A stretch of DNA of 64,000 nucleotides from Actinacidiphila sp. DG2A-62 (GCF_035825295.1 NZ_JAYMGI010000002.1:6834001-6898000), one strand, 5' to 3'; shown: positions 1 to 8,720, counted from the stretch's first letter. The notes: generated by a model from the letters alone, not told the origin. Numbers and translations are program-made.

Positions 1-2
1 AG

Positions 3-629
3 CAACTGCTCGCCGATGCCGTCGCCACCGGCCTGCGCCGGGAGGCCATGGCCGTGGACGTGGTCTACGACGGCGGCGCCGCCCTGGAGCGGATCGGCGT
101 CAACGACTACGACGTCGTCGTCCTCGACCGCGACCTCCCGGTGGTCCACGGCGACGAGGTGTGCCGTCAGATCGTCGGCCTCGGCCTGCCCACGCGGGTG
201 CTCATGCTCACCGCCGCCGGGGACGTCAGCGACCGGGTGGAGGGGCTGGAGCTGGGCGCGGACGACTACCTCCCGAAGCCGTTCGCCTTCACCGAGCTGA
301 CCGCCCGGGTCCGGGCGCTCGGCCGGCGCACCACCACCGCGCTGCCGCCGGTCCTGGAGCGCTCGGGGATCCGGCTCGACCCCAACCGCCGCGAGGTCTT
401 CAGGGACGGCGCCGAGGTGCACCTGGCGCCCAAGGAGTTCGCCGTGCTGGAGGTGCTGATGCGCAGCGAGGGCTCGGTGGTCTCCGCCGAGCAGCTGCTG
501 GAGAAGGCCTGGGACGAGAACACCGACCCCTTCACCAACGTGGTGCGGGTCACGGTCATGACCCTACGGCGCAAGCTCGGCGAGCCCCCGGTGATCGTGA
601 CCGTGCCCGGCTCCGGCTACCGGATCTGA
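3..629 (+). CDS. cutR: OmpR-family response regulator CutR (5' end outside window)
   Basis: This is a DNA-binding response regulator, partner of the sensor kinase just downstream. The reading frame is open from the first bases (reading QLLADAVATGLRREAM), so the true start lies upstream of the window; about 208 residues are present. The receiver domain has its phospho-acceptor Asp in VVLDRDLP (codon near 126) and the conserved Lys in LPKPF. The C-terminal winged-helix domain ends in the typical VTVPGSGYRI. Length and motifs fit the OmpR/PhoB class. The name CutR rests on sequence style and on the following genes (cutS, DUF4193, DUF3093, dut), the order I recall around cutRS in Streptomyces. 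CutRS is known to affect secondary metabolism and envelope protein quality control. Confidence 0.85.
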   Translation, partial: QLLADAVATGLRREAMAVDVVYDGGAALERIGVNDYDVVVLDRDLPVVHGDEVCRQIVGLGLPTRVLMLTAAGDVSDRVEGLELGADDYLPKPFAFTELTARVRALGRRTTTALPPVLERSGIRLDPNRREVFRDGAEVHLAPKEFAVLEVLMRSEGSVVSAEQLLEKAWDENTDPFTNVVRVTVMTLRRKLGEPPVIVTVPGSGYRI

Positions 630-635
630 GCGCCC

Positions 636-1906
636 GTGGCCTCCCTCTCCTCCCCCAGCCCGCCGCGTCCCCGCCGCCGGACAAACCGCCCCTGCCGCCG
701 CGCCCGCTGTGGGACCCGCAGCCCACCGAGGCCCCCCGGCCCTGGCTGCGGCCGACCATCCGGATACGGCTCACGGTGCTCTACGGCGGCATGTTCCTGA
801 TCGCCGGCGTGGTGCTGCTGTGGATCATCTACCTGCTGGCCGCGCAGGCGATCCACCAGGGCAGCGCGCTGCCGTTCAAGATCATCACCGCGAATCTGCA
901 GCCGATCGACTGCAACGCGTTGCCGTCGGGCAGCAGCCTGCAGGCCGACGAGTTCAACCAGGCGGTCAACTCCTGCATGCAGCACCAGCGCGATCTGGCG
1001 CTGAACACGCTGCTCAAGCGGTCGCTGCTGGCGCTGATCGGGCTGGCCGTGGTGGCCTTCGCCTTCGGATACGTGATGGCCGGCCGGGTGCTGGCGCCGC
1101 TCGGCCGGATCACCAGGACCGCCCGCGGCATGGTCAGCTCCGACCTCAAGCGCCGGATCGAGCTGGACGGCCCGGACGACGAGCTGAAGGAGCTGGCCGA
1201 CACCTTCGACGGCATGCTGGACCGTCTGGAGCGCTCCTTCGACGCGCAGCGCCGCTTCGTCGCCAACGCCTCGCACGAGCTGCGCACCCCGCTGGCGATC
1301 AACCGCACGCTGCTGGAGGTCCAGCTCGCCGACCCCGAGGCGTCGCCGGACCTGCAGCAGCTGGGCAAGACGCTGCTGGCCACCAACGAGCGCAGCGAGC
1401 AGCTCGTGGAGGGCCTGCTGCTGCTGGCCCGCAGCGACAACGAGATCGTGGACCGCAAGCCGGTGGACCTCGCCGAGGCGGCCTCCCAGGCGCTGGAGCA
1501 GACCCGCGGCGAGGCCGAGGCCAAGGGCGTGGCGCTGCGCAGCAGCCTGAGCCCCGCGGTGGTCCAGGGCAGCGGCGTGCTGCTGGAGCGCATCGCCCTG
1601 AACCTGGTCCAGAACGCCGTTCGCTACAACGTCGCGGAGGAGGGCTGGGTCACGGTCGACACCGCGGCGGAGGGCGGCAGGGCGCTGCTGGTGGTGACCA
1701 ACACCGGGCCGGTGGTCCCCGCCTACGAGGTCGACAACCTCTTCGAGCCGTTCCGCCGGCTGCGCACCGAGCGCACCGGCAGCGACAAGGGCGTCGGGCT
1801 CGGCCTGTCGATCGTCCGCTCCGTCGCCCGCGCGCACGGCGGCACCATCTCCGCGGAGCCGCGCGAGGGCGGCGGCCTGGTCATGCGGGTCGCGATCCCG
1901 ATGTGA
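636..1906 (+). CDS. cutS: Sensor histidine kinase CutS (start uncertain, possible 1-nt deletion)
   Basis: Membrane histidine kinase that phosphorylates CutR. It has a short N-terminus, TM1 (MFLIAGVVLLWIIYLL), a small extracytoplasmic loop, TM2 (LLALIGLAVVAFAFGYVMAG), HAMP, the H-box ASHELRTPLA, the N-box NLVQNAVRYN and the G-box GVGLGLSIV. The loop holds two Cys (codons 911-913 and 974-976), the pair reported for CutS as a redox or disulfide sensor. The frame carrying the kinase has no ATG, GTG or TTG before the internal GTG 776, and starting there would remove the conserved IRIRLTVLYGG segment. A GTG at 636, 6 nt after cutR, reads into a proline-rich N-terminus that joins the kinase frame if one base is missing near 660-690. 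I use 636 as the likely start; alternatives are CTG 626 or GTG 776. Confidence 0.82.
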
Positions 1907-2377
1907 CCCGCGTGACCGAACCGAACCGGGCAACGCGCGGGATCTTGTGAACCCGATCACTGCCGGCCGCGTCCTAGAGGCGACAGGCCCGGGGCCTGTT
2001 CGCTATGCGAGTAATCTCCGGGTCTGCTCCCGCGCCCCGGAGCGTGTGACCGATCGCACATATCTCCAGCGACACGTGTACGCTCGGTGATCGCCAGATC
2101 AGGGGAAAAGACCGGAAAATCCATGTTTCCGCAGGTCATGATCACGGGAAGTACACGTGCATGCGGTGGTGACGTATGACTTTCGGACCGGCGCGGACCA
2201 TGATCGGCCACCCGCACGATCACCTCTTCGGGGGCCTCGTCGGGTGTCGGTTGAGTAACAGGCCTTGAGGTGAGGCAAAATCTCCGCCTCGAGGCGGGCA
2301 CAAGACCGGCCTCCCGCGCGTTACGTGCGCTGGAAGCTCCGCAGAGACCCACAGACACCCACAGGGGGAGAGCGAAA
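1907..2377. other. Intergenic region upstream of the DUF4193 gene
   Basis: About 470 bp without a convincing gene on either strand. It is less GC-rich than its surroundings and contains a perfect inverted repeat (2088-2101) and two ACACGTG cores (about 2072 and 2152). It probably holds the promoter and control sites of the DUF4193 gene. A minus-strand open frame at 1957-2358 has no protein-like composition and is not called. Confidence 0.5.
2088..2101. promoter_or_regulatory. Inverted repeat TGATC-N4-GATCA
   Basis: A perfect 5-bp inverted repeat, TGATC gcca GATCA, in the AT-richer region upstream of the DUF4193 gene. It could be a dimeric regulator site; no regulator can be named from sequence alone. 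Confidence 0.35.
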
Positions 2378-2677
2378 ATGGCTACGGATTACGACACCCC
2401 ACGCAAGACCGACGACGACGTCAACGAAGACAGCATCGAGGAACTGAAGGCCCGGCGGAACGAGAAGTCGACCTCCGCGGTCGACGTCGACGAGTTCGAC
2501 CAGGCCGAGTCCTTGGAGCTGCCCGGCGCCGACCTCTCCAACGAGGAGCTGTCGGTCCGCGTCCTGCCGCGTCAGGCCGACGAGTTCACCTGCATGAGCT
2601 GCTTCCTGGTGCACCACCGCAGCCAGCTCGCGTCGGAGAAGAACGGCAACCCGATCTGCCGCGACTGCGCGGCCTGA
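2378..2677 (+). CDS. DUF4193 family zinc-ribbon protein
   Basis: Small acidic cytoplasmic protein of 99 residues. The N-terminus MATDYDTPRKTDDDVNED is typical of DUF4193, a family found throughout actinobacteria and of unknown function. The C-terminal third carries CMSC and CRDC, four Cys spaced as a zinc ribbon. The ATG at 2378 has a strong ribosome site (GGGGGAG, 2364-2370), which favours it over the longer open frame from 2270. It follows cutRS after a 471-bp gap with its own presumed promoter and lies 13 nt before the next gene. Confidence 0.92.
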   Translation: MATDYDTPRKTDDDVNEDSIEELKARRNEKSTSAVDVDEFDQAESLELPGADLSNEELSVRVLPRQADEFTCMSCFLVHHRSQLASEKNGNPICRDCAA

Positions 2678-2690
2678 TCCGCGGGCGCCC

Positions 2691-3542
2691 GTGACCGGCA
2701 CACCGGACCCCGGCACCCCCGGCCCCTCCGGCACACCGGACCGCCACAAGGGCGACGAGCGAGGCCGCGCGGCCTCGCTCGCGGTCGCGACCGCGCGCGG
2801 CGTGGGCCGCGGTCTGGGCCGCGGCGTCGGCAAGGGCGTGGCAGGTGGCGCCCGCGTCGGCCGCCGGATGGCCAGAACGGGCATCGGCTCGGTCGCCGAG
2901 CGGCTGGTCGACGCCGCCCCGCGCATCCCGGTCCGCCGACTGGCCACGCTGCGGCGGCAGTTCCCCGGGCTCGGCCCCGAGGACATCGCCGACCGGCTGA
3001 TCGCCGCCGCGGTGAAGGGCACCATGACGGTCGGAGCGGGAGTGGGCGCGGCCGCGATGCTGCCGACCCCGCCCGCGATGCCGGCCGAGCTGGCCACCGA
3101 GACGCTCGGCGTCGCGGCGGTCGAGTACAAGCTCATCGCCGAGCTGCACGAGGTCTACGGACAGCGCGTGCACGGCACCGCCAGGGACCGCGCCACCGCC
3201 TACCTGTGGTCGTGGACCGAGCAGCGCGGCATCAACGTGCTCCGGCTGTCGACCGTCAACGCCGCGCTGGGCAGCGCGGCGAAGAAGGAGCTGCGGCAGC
3301 GCCTGACCCGCCGCACCCTGCGCCACACGCCGTCGCTGACGCCCTTCATGGTCGGCGCGGTCGTCGGGGCGCTGATGAACCGCCGGGACACCCTCAAGCT
3401 CGCCGAACGCGTCCGCCGCGACCTGCGGGCCCACCAGCTGCCCTGGCCGCCCGAGGACCCCGAGGACGCGGAGCCCGCCGACGACGGGGCGGCCGAGGCG
3501 TTCGAGGCGCACGAGCCCGACCAGGGCCCTCATCAGGACTGA
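2691..3542 (+). CDS. Conserved actinobacterial protein, EcsC-like core
   Basis: A 283-residue protein starting at GTG 2691. After a Gly/Arg/Lys-rich basic N-terminus (residues 1-60), the middle holds hydrophobic stretches: VGAGVGAAAMLPTPPAMPA, then ETLGVAAVEYKLIAELHEVYG, then LTPFMVGAVVGALMNRR. This pattern (a glycine-rich hydrophobic hairpin followed by a polar helix) resembles the EcsC family of membrane-associated proteins, a tentative match. The C-terminal tail is acidic and proline-rich. The gene is probably co-transcribed with DUF4193 and overlaps the convergent DUF3093 gene by 10 nt at its 3' end. No function is known to me. Confidence 0.8.
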   Translation: MTGTPDPGTPGPSGTPDRHKGDERGRAASLAVATARGVGRGLGRGVGKGVAGGARVGRRMARTGIGSVAERLVDAAPRIPVRRLATLRRQFPGLGPEDIADRLIAAAVKGTMTVGAGVGAAAMLPTPPAMPAELATETLGVAAVEYKLIAELHEVYGQRVHGTARDRATAYLWSWTEQRGINVLRLSTVNAALGSAAKKELRQRLTRRTLRHTPSLTPFMVGAVVGALMNRRDTLKLAERVRRDLRAHQLPWPPEDPEDAEPADDGAAEAFEAHEPDQGPHQD

Positions 3543-4072
3543 CCCGCCTCCGCGGCCCCGGCCGCCCGAGCGGGTCCCGCGGCGCCGGCCGCCCCCGGCT
3601 CGCTCGCACGCGCGCCCGCCGCGCCGCCCGCCGCCAGCGCGTCCGCCAGCCGCTGCGGCGACCGCGTGGACAGGTAGACGTACGGCGTGGGGTCCGCCGG
3701 ATCGGTCACCTCGACCTTCAGCGCCGTCGGCACGTACGAGCGCAGCAGCATGAACGCCCGCGAGTCCGCCTTGTGCGACCGCCAGGCCACCGCCTCCGCC
3801 GGGTCCAGCACCTGCGCCGCGCCCAGCGCCTCCAGCGGGATGCGAGCCTTGCCCGCCACCAGCGAGCCGGCCACCACACGGATGCGCGCCGACCCGTAGG
3901 AACTGACGGCCATCAGCGCGAGCGCCGCGCCGCCGACCAGGCCGGCCAGGATCGCGAGCGGGCCGAAGGGGAACAGGATCAGCGCGAAGGCCACTCCCAC
4001 CCCCAGGGCCAGGACCCACCAGGAGCGGGGCGCGGTGAGGCGTTCGTCGTAAGGCTGCGTGGCACCAGGCAT
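3533..4072 (-). CDS. DUF3093 domain membrane protein
   Basis: A 179-residue protein with two adjacent membrane helices at residues 18-60 (VLALGVGVAFALILFPFG and LAILAGLVGGAALALMAVS). A soluble domain follows, with SYGSARIRVVAGSLVAGKARIPL and YVYLSTRSPQRLADAL, both characteristic of DUF3093. This actinobacterial family has a PH-domain-like fold next to membrane helices and usually sits beside dut and DUF4193, as here. The C-terminal 30 residues are Ala/Gly/Pro-rich. Function unknown. Confidence 0.88.
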   Translation of the reverse strand: MPGATQPYDERLTAPRSWWVLALGVGVAFALILFPFGPLAILAGLVGGAALALMAVSSYGSARIRVVAGSLVAGKARIPLEALGAAQVLDPAEAVAWRSHKADSRAFMLLRSYVPTALKVEVTDPADPTPYVYLSTRSPQRLADALAAGGAAGARASEPGAAGAAGPARAAGAAEAGQS

Positions 4073-4200
4073 GGCACAAGACTGCCATGCGCCGCTGTGC
4101 CGGCGACCGCACGGGCGCGCCGTCGCGCGGACGGCGGCCGGGCGGTCTCATGGGCGGGCGGCCCCGTGGACGGACGGGTCGGCGGTCGTCCGGTCCGGCG

Positions 4201-4300
4201 ACCGCGCGGACGGTCCGGTTACCGCGCGGACGGTCCAGGGCCGGCCGGACGGTCTCAGGGCCGGCCGGACGGTCTCAGGGCCGGCCGGACGGTCAAGGGA
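4201..4300 (+). repeat. Five units of a 20-bp tandem repeat
   Basis: Intergenic array with exact 20-bp period. The units at 4241, 4261 and 4281 share CCGGCCGGACGGT, the first two being identical over 20 bp; the units at 4201 and 4221 are diverged versions beginning ACCGCGCGGACGGTCC. The array lies between DUF3093 (divergent) and the thioesterase gene, within its probable leader. Confidence 0.75.
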
Positions 4301-4391
4301 CGGCCACGGCTCGGCCAAAGCGTCCGCAGGACCTCCAAGAGCGGCGGACGCGGGACGGGAAACGATGCCCCAGGAGGGTAGGGTCTGCCGC

Positions 4392-5009
4392 GTGAGTGCA
4401 GCCACGACATCCGCGAATCCGCCGGGAGGCGGCCGCCGGCCCGGCCTCGTCCCGCCGTCCGACGCCGGAGAACCGGTACGGCACCCCGACGCCCCCGCGC
4501 CCGGCGAGGTGATCGGCTCGCACTACGACCAGTGCTTCGGCTGCGGCGAGGGCCAGCCGCACGGCCTGCACCTGGCCATCCGCGCGGGCGAGGGCGTCAG
4601 CGTCACCGCCGAGTTCACCGTGCAGCCGGCCCACCAGGGCGCTCCGGGCCTCGCGCACGGCGGCGTGCTCGTCTCCGCGCTCGACGAGACGCTCGGCTCG
4701 CTGGGCTGGTTGCTGCGGGTCATCGCCGTCACCGGCCGGCTGGAGTCGGACTTCGTCCGCCCGGTGCCGGTCGGCTCCCTGCTGCACATCTCCGCCCGCT
4801 GTACCGCGGTGGCCGGCCGCAAGATCTACAGCACCGCCGAGGGCCGCATCGGCGGCCCGGACGGCCCGCTCGCGGTTCGCGCCGACGCGCTGTTCGTCGA
4901 GGTCAAGCTGGAGCACTTCACCGACAACGGCCGCCCGGAGGAGATCAGGGCCGCCATGGCCGATCCCGACCAGGTCAAGGTCGCCCGAGCATTCGAGGTC
5001 AACCCGTGA
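4392..5009 (+). CDS. PaaI-family (hotdog) thioesterase
   Basis: A 205-residue single hotdog-fold protein. The segment [17 protein letters not shown] is the PaaI/HGG motif with the catalytic Asp in LDETLG. It is preceded by [17 protein letters not shown], a Cys/Gly turn common in actinobacterial members. The family hydrolyses acyl-CoA thioesters; the natural substrate here is unknown. I start at GTG 4392 (VSAATTSAN), 14 nt after an AGGAGG; the open frame continues upstream through the 20-bp repeats, which is not credible coding. The stop overlaps the GTG of dut by 4 nt (GTGA), so the two are translationally coupled. Confidence 0.88.
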   Translation: MSAATTSANPPGGGRRPGLVPPSDAGEPVRHPDAPAPGEVIGSHYDQCFGCGEGQPHGLHLAIRAGEGVSVTAEFTVQPAHQGAPGLAHGGVLVSALDETLGSLGWLLRVIAVTGRLESDFVRPVPVGSLLHISARCTAVAGRKIYSTAEGRIGGPDGPLAVRADALFVEVKLEHFTDNGRPEEIRAAMADPDQVKVARAFEVNP

Positions 5010-5535
5010 GCGCCGTACGCCCCCCGGTCGACGTGCTGCTGCGGCGGCTGGACGACTCCGTGCCGGTCCCCTCCTACGCGCACCCCGGCGACGCCGGCGT
5101 CGACCTGGTCACCACCGAGGCCGCCGAGCTGGCGCCGGGCGAGCGCGCCGTGCTGCCCACCGGCATCGCGCTGGCCCTGCCGGACGGCTACGCGGCCTTC
5201 GTGCACGCCCGCTCGGGCCTGGCCGCCCGCTGCGGAGTGGCCATGGTGAATGCCCCGGGAACGGTCGATGCCGGGTACCGTGGAGAGATCAAGGTGATCG
5301 TGGTCAATCTGGACCCGCGCGAGCCCGTCAGGTTCGAACGGGGCGACCGGATCGCCCAACTGGTCGTCCAGCAGGTCGAGCGGGTCCGCTTCCACGAAGT
5401 GGCGGAGCTGCCCGGCTCTGCACGGGCCGCGGGGGGCTTCGGCTCCACGGGGGGCACGCCGCGGTGGAGACGCCGTCGGCGGGCACGTCCAGCTACGGAT
5501 ACGCATCGGTCGGCAGCGACCGGGAAGGACAGTGA
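5006..5535 (+). CDS. dut: dUTP diphosphatase (dUTPase), frameshifted near its 3' end
   Basis: Trimeric dUTPase, hydrolysing dUTP to dUMP and pyrophosphate. Visible motifs: HPGDAGVDL (motif I), HARSGLAAR (II), [14 protein letters not shown] (III, with the catalytic Asp), RGDRIAQLV (IV) and GGFGSTGG (V). After motif V the frame changes: the original frame runs without a stop to 7843. Adding one G to the G run at 5449-5454 instead gives the expected short tail [12 protein letters not shown] and a TGA at 5533-5535 that overlaps the next start. The corrected product is 176 residues. The lesion is either a sequencing error or a recent mutation. Confidence 0.9.
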
Positions 5536-6308
5536 CCGTGTTCCGTCGTCGCAAGGAGCGCGAAGACGCCGTCGACGAGTTCGACGAGGCCGAGGGCCCG
5601 GACGAGTCGGCCGAGGACGCAGGGGAGCCGGAGGACTCCGGCGACACCCGGTACAACCTTCCGCCCGCCCCGCGCCCCGACGGGCCGTGGGACCTGAGCG
5701 AGGTGAAGGAGCCCGGCGAGGGCCGGGTGGACCTGGGCGGGCTCTTCGTGCCCGGCGTCGAGGGCATGGAACTGCGGGTCGAGGTCGCCGGCGAGTCGAT
5801 CGTCGCCGCGACCGTGGTGCTGCGGGACAGCGCGGTCCAGTTGCAGGCGTTCGCCGCCCCGAAGTCCGAGGGCATCTGGGGCGAGGTGCGCGAGGAGATC
5901 GGCGCGGGCATCACCCAGCAGGGCGGCATCGTCGACGAGGTCGAGGGCCCGCTCGGCTGGGAGCTGCGCGCGCAGGTGCCGGTGCAGCTGCCGGACGGCA
6001 CCAACGGCGTCCAGCTGGTCAGGTTCGTCGGCTGCGACGGCCCCCGCTGGTTCCTGCGCGGCGTCATCTCCGGCCAGGGCGCCGTCCAGCCGGCCGCGGC
6101 CGGCGTGCTGGAGGCGGTCTTCCAGGACACCGTCGTGGTCCGCGGCGAGGCGCCGATGGCGCCCCGCGACCCGATCGTGCTCAAGCTGCCCAACGACGCG
6201 CAGATGGTGCCCGACGGCGCCGGCGCGCCCGCGCCGGCCGAGCAGGGCAAGTTCGGCGACGGCCTGGACCCGATGCGGCGCGGCCCGGAGATCACCGAGC
6301 TGCACTGA
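5532..6308 (+). CDS. DUF3710 domain-containing protein
   Basis: A 258-residue soluble protein that follows dut in actinobacteria. It has a highly acidic N-terminus ([19 protein letters not shown]), then a globular domain with [14 protein letters not shown] and [15 protein letters not shown], matching DUF3710. There is no catalytic motif and no signal peptide; function unknown. The GTG start at 5532 overlaps the corrected dut stop (GTGA). A second in-frame GTG at 5538 cannot be excluded. Confidence 0.9.
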   Translation: MTVFRRRKEREDAVDEFDEAEGPDESAEDAGEPEDSGDTRYNLPPAPRPDGPWDLSEVKEPGEGRVDLGGLFVPGVEGMELRVEVAGESIVAATVVLRDSAVQLQAFAAPKSEGIWGEVREEIGAGITQQGGIVDEVEGPLGWELRAQVPVQLPDGTNGVQLVRFVGCDGPRWFLRGVISGQGAVQPAAAGVLEAVFQDTVVVRGEAPMAPRDPIVLKLPNDAQMVPDGAGAPAPAEQGKFGDGLDPMRRGPEITELH

Positions 6309-6446
6309 GCGCGGCCGCGGGTGCTCGAGCCCCGACGCAACGTTGCACACGCCACCCGGTCACCGATACGTTCGGCGGCCGGGTGAGTCGTTCTCCGTAC
6401 GGCGCACGCGGGGCTTTCACGGCGGGTTCCGGCAGGGGGAAGCGGT

Positions 6447-7265
6447 ATGGGCGAGCAGTCCGCGTGGAGCGCGCCCGGCGCGGGCGCGGCCGGTGCGGGT
6501 GCGGGTGCGGGGGTGGCCGGTGCGGGTACGGCCGGTGCGGCGAGCGTGGTGGGCCGCGGGAGCGCGGCCGTCGCGGAGCCGCGCGGGGGCGACATGGTCG
6601 TCGTGGAGGACCTGCGCCGCACGTACGGCAGCGGCGACACCGCGGTGCACGCCCTGCGCGGGGTGAGCTTCACCGTGCCGCGCGGCGAACTCGTCGCGCT
6701 GAAGGGGCGTTCCGGCTCGGGCAAGACCACGGTGCTCAACCTGGTGGGCGGCCTGGACACCCCCGACGGCGGCCGCATCCTGCTGGACGGCGCCGACCTG
6801 GCCGCGCTCGGCGAGGACGACCGCCTGGCGCTGCGCCGCGACCGCATCGGCTTCGTCTTCCAGTCCTTCGGGCTGATCCCGATCCTCACCGCCGCCGAGA
6901 ACGTCGGCGTACCGCTGCGGCTGCGCAAGGCCCCGGCGCGCGAGCGCGAGGAGCGCGTCGCGCTGCTGCTCGACCTGGTGGGCCTGGCCGACCACGTCGA
7001 CCAGCGGCCCGGCGAACTCTCCGGCGGCCAACAGCAGCGCGTCGCCATCGCCCGCGCCCTGGCCAACCGCCCGCTGCTGCTCATCGCCGACGAGCCCACC
7101 GGCCAGCTCGACGCCGACACGGGCCTGGCCGTGATGGAGCTGCTGCGCGCGGTGGTGCGCAGCGAGGGCGTCACGGCCCTGGTCGCCACCCACGACCACC
7201 AGCTGCTCGCGCTGGCCGACCGGGTGCTGGAACTGCGCGACGGCCGCATCGTCACCGGGGAGTGA
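6447..7265 (+). CDS. ABC transporter ATP-binding protein, LolD/MacB type
   Basis: A 272-residue ATPase with Walker [11 protein letters not shown]-loop [10 protein letters not shown], signature LSGGQQQR, Walker [10 protein letters not shown] and the H-loop His in VATHDH. Spacing and sequence fit the LolD/MacB/FtsE-like group that drives lipoprotein or substrate extrusion with FtsX-like permeases. The ATG at 6447 has a good ribosome site (AGGGGGA, 6434-6440). The first 49 residues are Ala/Gly-rich low complexity ([12 protein letters not shown]), so ATG 6594 is a possible alternative start. No permease gene lies next to it, so its partner must be elsewhere. Confidence 0.88.
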   Translation: MGEQSAWSAPGAGAAGAGAGAGVAGAGTAGAASVVGRGSAAVAEPRGGDMVVVEDLRRTYGSGDTAVHALRGVSFTVPRGELVALKGRSGSGKTTVLNLVGGLDTPDGGRILLDGADLAALGEDDRLALRRDRIGFVFQSFGLIPILTAAENVGVPLRLRKAPAREREERVALLLDLVGLADHVDQRPGELSGGQQQRVAIARALANRPLLLIADEPTGQLDADTGLAVMELLRAVVRSEGVTALVATHDHQLLALADRVLELRDGRIVTGE

Positions 7266-7280
7266 GGCGGGCCGCGACCA

Positions 7281-7380
7281 GTGCGCCGGGGTCGGCGGCA
7301 ACCGGTGCGCCGGGGTCGGCGGCGACCAGTGCGCTGGGCGGCCTCGTCCGGTGCGCAGGGGCGGCCTCGTCCGGTGCGCC
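7281..7380 (+). repeat. Degenerate 22-24 bp tandem repeats
   Basis: At least five copies of a unit starting GTGCGC(C/T/A)GGG, at 7281, 7305, 7329, 7351 and 7374, between the ABC ATPase and OB-fold genes. The first three have an exact 24-bp period. No coding potential is evident. Confidence 0.6.
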
Positions 7381-7444
7381 GGAGCGGCCCGGTGCCCCCG
7401 TTCGGGCCCCTGGTCCCCGTGGCCCCGGCCGGTACCCTGGAGAC

Positions 7445-7843
7445 ATGAGTGGTGCCATCCGTTCCGACCGGCCCGCGGGCCGCTTCCGCCGCATGCTCGA
7501 CCGGCTGTCCTCGACGCCGGAGGAGCTGCACTCCGAGGAGCTGCGCAAGGACGCCGACGCGACCGGTTGCACCCGGATTCGCGACTGCTCCGACCGTCAG
7601 ATCGTCTCCGTGACCGGTACGCTGCGTACGGTCACGCTCCGTCCCCGGGCGGGTGTGCCCGCACTGGAAGCCGAGCTGTTCGACGGGTCCGCCGCGCTGG
7701 ACGTGGTGTGGCTCGGCCGGCGCAGCATCGCCGGCATAGAACCCGGCCGCAGGATCATCGCGTCCGGCCGGATCTCCATGAACCGGGGCCGTCCGGTGCT
7801 GTTCAACCCGAAGTACGAACTGCGTCCGGTCGGACAGGAGTAA
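7445..7843 (+). CDS. OB-fold nucleic acid binding domain protein
   Basis: A 132-residue protein. Residues 50-125 form an OB-fold of the tRNA-anticodon/RecG wedge type: [20 protein letters not shown], then [20 protein letters not shown], then [18 protein letters not shown]. The core [19 protein letters not shown] is very typical of the small actinobacterial OB-fold proteins encoded next to DUF3159. The ATG at 7445 lies 4 nt after a CTGGAGA ribosome site, a rather short spacing. It is followed after 3 nt by the GTG of the DUF3159 gene, so the two form an operon. A role in nucleic-acid binding is inferred from the fold only. Confidence 0.88.
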   Translation: MSGAIRSDRPAGRFRRMLDRLSSTPEELHSEELRKDADATGCTRIRDCSDRQIVSVTGTLRTVTLRPRAGVPALEAELFDGSAALDVVWLGRRSIAGIEPGRRIIASGRISMNRGRPVLFNPKYELRPVGQE

Positions 7844-7846
7844 CAG

Positions 7847-8707
7847 GTGACGTCGATCGACAACCCGAACCGAACGGGCGACGACCCGTACCGCGCGGAA
7901 GGGTCCGGTGCGTCCGACGGACCCGGCGGACCGGTCGAGCCGGGCGGGCCGGGGGGTCCGGCCGCGCCAGGGGGTCCGTCCGCGTCGGGGGGCCCGGGCG
8001 GACGCCACGCCGCGGGCCGGGCCGGCGAGCCGACCGCCGAGGCGCGGGCGGTCACCGAGGCCGCGCTGTTCGAGGCCTTCGGCGGCGTGCGCGGCATGGT
8101 CGAGACCACCGTGCCGGGCCTGGTCTTCGTCGCGATCTACACCGTCAACAAGGACATCAAGTCCTCCGCGATCGCCGCGCTGGCGCTGTCGGTGGTCATG
8201 GGCGCGGCGCGCCTGGTCCAGCGCGACACCCTCAAGCACGCCTTCAGCGGGGTCTTCGGCGTCGCCTTCGGCGCGGTCTTCGCGATGATGTCCGGCAACG
8301 CCAAGAACTTCTACCTGCCGGGCATGCTCTACACCCTCGGGCTGGCGATCGCCTACCTGGTCTCGGCCGCGGTGAAGTTCCCGCTGCTCGGCCTGATCCT
8401 CGGACCGGTCTTCAAGGAGAACCTGTCCTGGCGCAAGCGCAACCCCGGCCGGCTGCGCGCGTACACCAAGGCGAGCTGGGCCTGGGGCCTGATCCTGCTG
8501 GGCAAGTCCGCGATCCTCTTCCCGCTGTACTGGTGGGGCGACGCCACGCAGCTCGGCTGGGTCAAGGTCGCCCTCGGCATCCCGCCGTTCCTGCTGTCGG
8601 TCTACCTCACCTGGATCTTCCTGGTGAAGGCGCCGCCGCCGATCGACGTGATCGCGGAGATGGAGGCGGAGGAGAAGGCGAAGAAGGAGCACGCGGCGTC
8701 GGTGTGA
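7847..8707 (+). CDS. DUF3159 integral membrane protein
   Basis: A 286-residue protein. Residues 1-65 are Gly/Pro-rich and disordered. A membrane domain follows with about six helices: ETTVPGLVFVAIYTV, AIAALALSVVMGAARL, FSGVFGVAFGAVFAMM, MLYTLGLAIAYLVSAAV, LILLGKSAILFPLYWWG and FLLSVYLTWIFLV. The FGGVRGMVETTVPG start and the NFYLPGMLYTLG segment are diagnostic of DUF3159. The C-terminus is charged. Function is unknown; the association with the OB-fold gene and the nearby TrkA genes is conserved in streptomycetes as far as I recall. Confidence 0.88.
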   Translation: MTSIDNPNRTGDDPYRAEGSGASDGPGGPVEPGGPGGPAAPGGPSASGGPGGRHAAGRAGEPTAEARAVTEAALFEAFGGVRGMVETTVPGLVFVAIYTVNKDIKSSAIAALALSVVMGAARLVQRDTLKHAFSGVFGVAFGAVFAMMSGNAKNFYLPGMLYTLGLAIAYLVSAAVKFPLLGLILGPVFKENLSWRKRNPGRLRAYTKASWAWGLILLGKSAILFPLYWWGDATQLGWVKVALGIPPFLLSVYLTWIFLVKAPPPIDVIAEMEAEEKAKKEHAASV

Positions 8708-8720
8708 CGCCCGCGCGGTC

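Noticed and set aside
1957-2358. A minus-strand frame in the leader of DUF4193
   Set aside because: There is no ribosome site or domain, and it covers the presumed promoter and inverted repeats.
4532-7843. A 1103-codon plus-strand frame joining dut to the OB-fold gene
   Set aside because: It results from the dut frameshift. The middle is Arg-rich nonsense opposite or out of frame with DUF3710 and the ABC ATPase, while the two ends are separate known genes.
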